DNA from: Porticoccus sp. W117
GTDB taxonomy: Bacteria; Pseudomonadota; Gammaproteobacteria; Pseudomonadales; Porticoccaceae
Length of the DNA stretch: 64,000 nucleotides
NCBI RefSeq assembly: GCF_030341905.1
Contig: NZ_JATAAF010000001.1
Location: 124,001-188,000 of the forward strand
Direction of reading: 5' to 3'
How positions within the stretch are numbered: position 1 is the first letter of the stretch; each line of letters starts with the position of its first letter. The position numbers and the translations under genes are program-made. Under the pieces are notes generated by a model. It did not search any database. It had not been told where the DNA came from and saw only the letters and a program-made list of their open reading frames with translations. Positions 61,943-64,000 of the stretch are shown here, piece after piece.

Positions 61943-62005
61943 CAGGTGACAGGAACGCCAGACTTTCCTGTAGCCTGTAAGCGCAAAGCGCGCCCTGTAA
62001 CCTGT
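61924..62005. repeat. Repeat F copy 2: four GGTGACA heptamers plus inverted tail
   Basis: Four perfect tandem GGTGACA units at 61924-61951, then CCTGTAGCCTGTAAGCGCAA AGCGCGC..CCTGTAACCTG. The tail is complementary to the heptamer side and to repeat F1 at 23693. It lies between the convergent DUF2062 and lolC/E genes and ends the former's reading frame. Confidence 0.85.
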
Positions 62006-63235
62006 TTACTCGTATCTCAACTCATCCGCCGGCCTAACCTTGCCCGCCCGCCAGGCCGGATGCAAAGTAGCCAACATATTCAGGGTAAAAGCCACCGCTA
62101 CCACCACGCCCACATCGCTCCACATCAGGTGCGATGGCAACACATCTACCGGGTAAACCTCTGTGTTGAGCAATGTCACACCCAATTTGTTTTCCAACCA
62201 TTTGGCCCACTGGCCCACATAGCTGGCAATCAAAACTCCAAGGCCAGCACCAATGGTGCAGCCCATCAGGCCAATCAAGGTACCTTTAACAAAGAAAATA
62301 CCCAGTATGTCGCGGGTGCTGCACCCAAGAGTTTTGAGGATGGCGATGGCTGGGCGTTTGTCCGACACCGCCATCACCAGCATGGAAACCACATTAAAAG
62401 CAGCGATAGCGACGATCAGGAAAATCAGAATCAATACCAAATTGCGCGAGCCTTGAATGGCCTGGTAGAGATTGCCGTAGCGGCTGCTCCAGTTGCGCAC
62501 AAAGGTGCCGGGAATATCTCGTTGCAGCAGATAGCCCTGCTGGCTGGCGGTAAAAATATCTTCCACTTGCACCTGCAACGCCTGCGGTCTGCCCCCCTGC
62601 CCCGCTAACTCACTGGCCAGTTGCAAGTGGGTAAAGGCCAGTTGTTGATCCAGTTCGGTACCGGTATTGAACAACCCCACCAGAGTAAACGCCACAATAC
62701 GGGAGGCACGGCCACCACCGCTGTAATCGGTAGCCGCAGGTACCACCATACGCAATCGCTCGCCAACGGCAACACGTAACTCGGCAGCCATCTTCTCGCT
62801 GATATAAAGGGGCTTATCAATGCCTTCAGCAGCGGTTAAGTCCAGTTGGTTTTGCAGGGCTGGGTTACCGGCGCCAAATTGCTCTCCATGCAGCACCACA
62901 GGCTGAACCTGGCCGCGATGACTGAGCATACCGGTGACATCGGTAAACGGTGTTACCGAGAGAATCCCCGGTCGTTCACGAACTTTGCCCGCCAGCAATT
63001 GCCAGTCATCAATGCCACCGTGCTCGTATACCTGAATATGCGTCACCAGATCGAGAATGCGGGTACGCAGTTCCCGATCAAAACCGTTCATTACCGCCAA
63101 CACCACAATCAACAGCGCCACACCGCACACCAGGCCTGTCACTGCCAGGCCGGAGATAAACGACACCAGTTTGTTGCCAGAGCTGGCAAAGAAATAGCGC
63201 AGGCCAATAAACAGCGGGATTGATTTAAACACCAC
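62006..63235 (-). CDS. Lipoprotein-releasing ABC transporter permease LolC/LolE
   Basis: 409 residues, the LolC/E size. N-terminal [50 protein letters not shown], a large periplasmic domain (about 50-255), and three C-terminal membrane segments ([59 protein letters not shown]; a final one near 380). Extracts lipoproteins from the inner membrane for LolA. GTG start at 63235, overlapping lolD by 11 nt. Only one permease gene lies in the window; whether a second lies beyond the edge cannot be seen. Confidence 0.95.
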   Translation of the reverse strand: MVFKSIPLFIGLRYFFASSGNKLVSFISGLAVTGLVCGVALLIVVLAVMNGFDRELRTRILDLVTHIQVYEHGGIDDWQLLAGKVRERPGILSVTPFTDVTGMLSHRGQVQPVVLHGEQFGAGNPALQNQLDLTAAEGIDKPLYISEKMAAELRVAVGERLRMVVPAATDYSGGGRASRIVAFTLVGLFNTGTELDQQLAFTHLQLASELAGQGGRPQALQVQVEDIFTASQQGYLLQRDIPGTFVRNWSSRYGNLYQAIQGSRNLVLILIFLIVAIAAFNVVSMLVMAVSDKRPAIAILKTLGCSTRDILGIFFVKGTLIGLMGCTIGAGLGVLIASYVGQWAKWLENKLGVTLLNTEVYPVDVLPSHLMWSDVGVVVAVAFTLNMLATLHPAWRAGKVRPADELRYE

Positions 63236-63917
63236 TGACTTCCAGCAGTTGCCCGTGGTCCAGCTTCAAGGTACGAGACATTTGCGCCGCCACATGGCGA
63301 TCGTGGGTGACAATCACAAAGCTGGTTTCCCGCTCCCGGTTAAGGCGCAGCAGTAGCTCCAATATGGATTCTGCGGTATCGGAATCCAGATTGCCGGTAG
63401 GCTCATCCATCAGCACACAGCTCGGCCCGGTTACCAATGCGCGCGCAATGGCCACTCGCTGGCGCTCACCGCCAGACAATTCCGACGGTTTGTGCTTCAG
63501 CCTCTCTGCCAGGCCAACCTGGGAAAGTATTTCAGTCGCTTTGGCACGGGCTTCAACCACAGGGGTTTTGCCAATCAGCAACGGCATAAACACATTTTCC
63601 AGGGCAGTAAATTCCGGCAATAAATGATGGAACTGATAGACAAAACCCAAGTGGCGATTGCGCCAACTGGCACGCTCATTTTCCGAACAGGGGCCAATAT
63701 CTTTACCGGCAATGCTTACCGTACCCTCAGTAGGATCATCAAGCCCACCCAACAAGTTCAGCAATGTGGTTTTACCAGAACCGGAAGCACCAATAATGGC
63801 AATGGACTCACCACGCGCCACGTCCAAATTCAAGCCACTGAGCACATCGATGGTCTCCGGCCCCTGGCGGTAGGTTTTGGTGAGGTCGGCACATTGCAGT
63901 ACGGCGCTTTTATTCAT
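63225..63917 (-). CDS. lolD: Lipoprotein-releasing ABC transporter ATPase LolD
   Basis: 230 residues, all ABC landmarks: Walker [10 protein letters not shown]-loop region [17 protein letters not shown] (the FHHLLPEF Lol signature), ABC signature LSGGERQR, Walker [12 protein letters not shown] and His switch VTHD. Energises lipoprotein release with LolC/E. ATG at 63917 preceded by GGAAGAG. The 83 bp upstream hold repeat E3 and presumably the promoter. Confidence 0.97.
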   Translation of the reverse strand: MNKSAVLQCADLTKTYRQGPETIDVLSGLNLDVARGESIAIIGASGSGKTTLLNLLGGLDDPTEGTVSIAGKDIGPCSENERASWRNRHLGFVYQFHHLLPEFTALENVFMPLLIGKTPVVEARAKATEILSQVGLAERLKHKPSELSGGERQRVAIARALVTGPSCVLMDEPTGNLDSDTAESILELLLRLNRERETSFVIVTHDRHVAAQMSRTLKLDHGQLLEVSGV

Positions 63918-63965
63918 TATCTCTTCCAGAAAAGGGCAAGCTAAATGCTGGGTTAAGTGTTTGTG

Positions 63966-64000
63966 ACCGTTGCCAGCAGGGATGCTGGCAACGAGCCCGC
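63966..64000. repeat. Repeat family E, copy 3 (cut by window edge)
   Basis: ACCGTTGCCAGCAGGGATGC TGGCAACGAGC. Core shared with copies at 26816 and 39613; the rest lies outside the window. Confidence 0.85.

Overview
The window is about 64 kb of a gammaproteobacterial chromosome. Gene content (RF2 with its frameshift, 677-residue MetRS, LolCD, RdgC, RapA, AcnD/PrpF-type methylcitrate cycle, aryl-polyene genes, FliK/FlhB-like pair) and intermediate G+C suggest a Cellvibrionales-like marine or environmental bacterium. That placement is an inference from gene content, not a database result. No rRNA, tRNA, CRISPR array, phage or transposase gene was seen.

Layout. 1-4883 (minus): the promoter-proximal end of an aryl-polyene-type lipid pigment cluster (chain-length-factor-like ketosynthase, acyltransferase, two ACPs, small membrane protein, fused acyl ligase/dehydratase, glycosyltransferase cut by the window edge). 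5054-6265: a small secreted protein and a TonB-like protein. 6485-9259: lysS and prfB, the latter with an intact RF2 programmed frameshift. 9356-12244: a TlpA-like lipoprotein, then a CueR-like regulator and SO_0444-type metal permease behind a textbook MerR-family promoter. 12251-19661: an RND efflux operon whose outer-membrane component is fused to a periplasmic binding domain, with a divergent TetR regulator. 19769-26097: recJ, a DinG-like helicase, an acyltransferase and pyrB. 26346-29254: an A+T-rich orphan gene and a DPP4-like peptidase. 29499-33948: two diguanylate cyclases and a fliK/flhB-like pair. 34079-39097: SPOR protein, deoxycytidylate deaminase, Mrp and metG. 39139-39545: a decayed membrane-protein gene. 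39761-49750: rapA, ychJ-like, mtfA, glycosyltransferase, NYN protein, rdgC, rbgA-like GTPase, an unknown protein and a CvfB-like protein. 49775-51420: an A+T-rich BlaI/BlaR1-like locus with two operators. 51593-53665: an ECF42-type sigma factor between two DGPF/YCII proteins, behind a matching promoter. 53682-61303: a prpB-prpC-acnD-prpF propionate operon with its GntR/FCD regulator. 61418-64000: a DUF2062 protein and lolC/E-lolD.

The most unusual genome-scale signal is a dense population of short palindromic repeats. I distinguish ten families (A-J) with twenty copies in intergenic gaps, including gaps inside operons. The four gaps of the prp operon from its regulator to prpF carry four different families. 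Several coding sequences end inside a repeat and take their stop codon from it.

The genes otherwise form conventional units: detoxification and efflux (RND, Cu/Zn permease), envelope building (aryl polyene, Lol, TonB, SPOR), translation and repair housekeeping, and the methylcitrate cycle. No gene cassette is clearly a new defence or mobile system. The best candidates for novelty are the binding-domain/TolC fusion, the repeat-laden operons, and the BlaR1-TonB locus.
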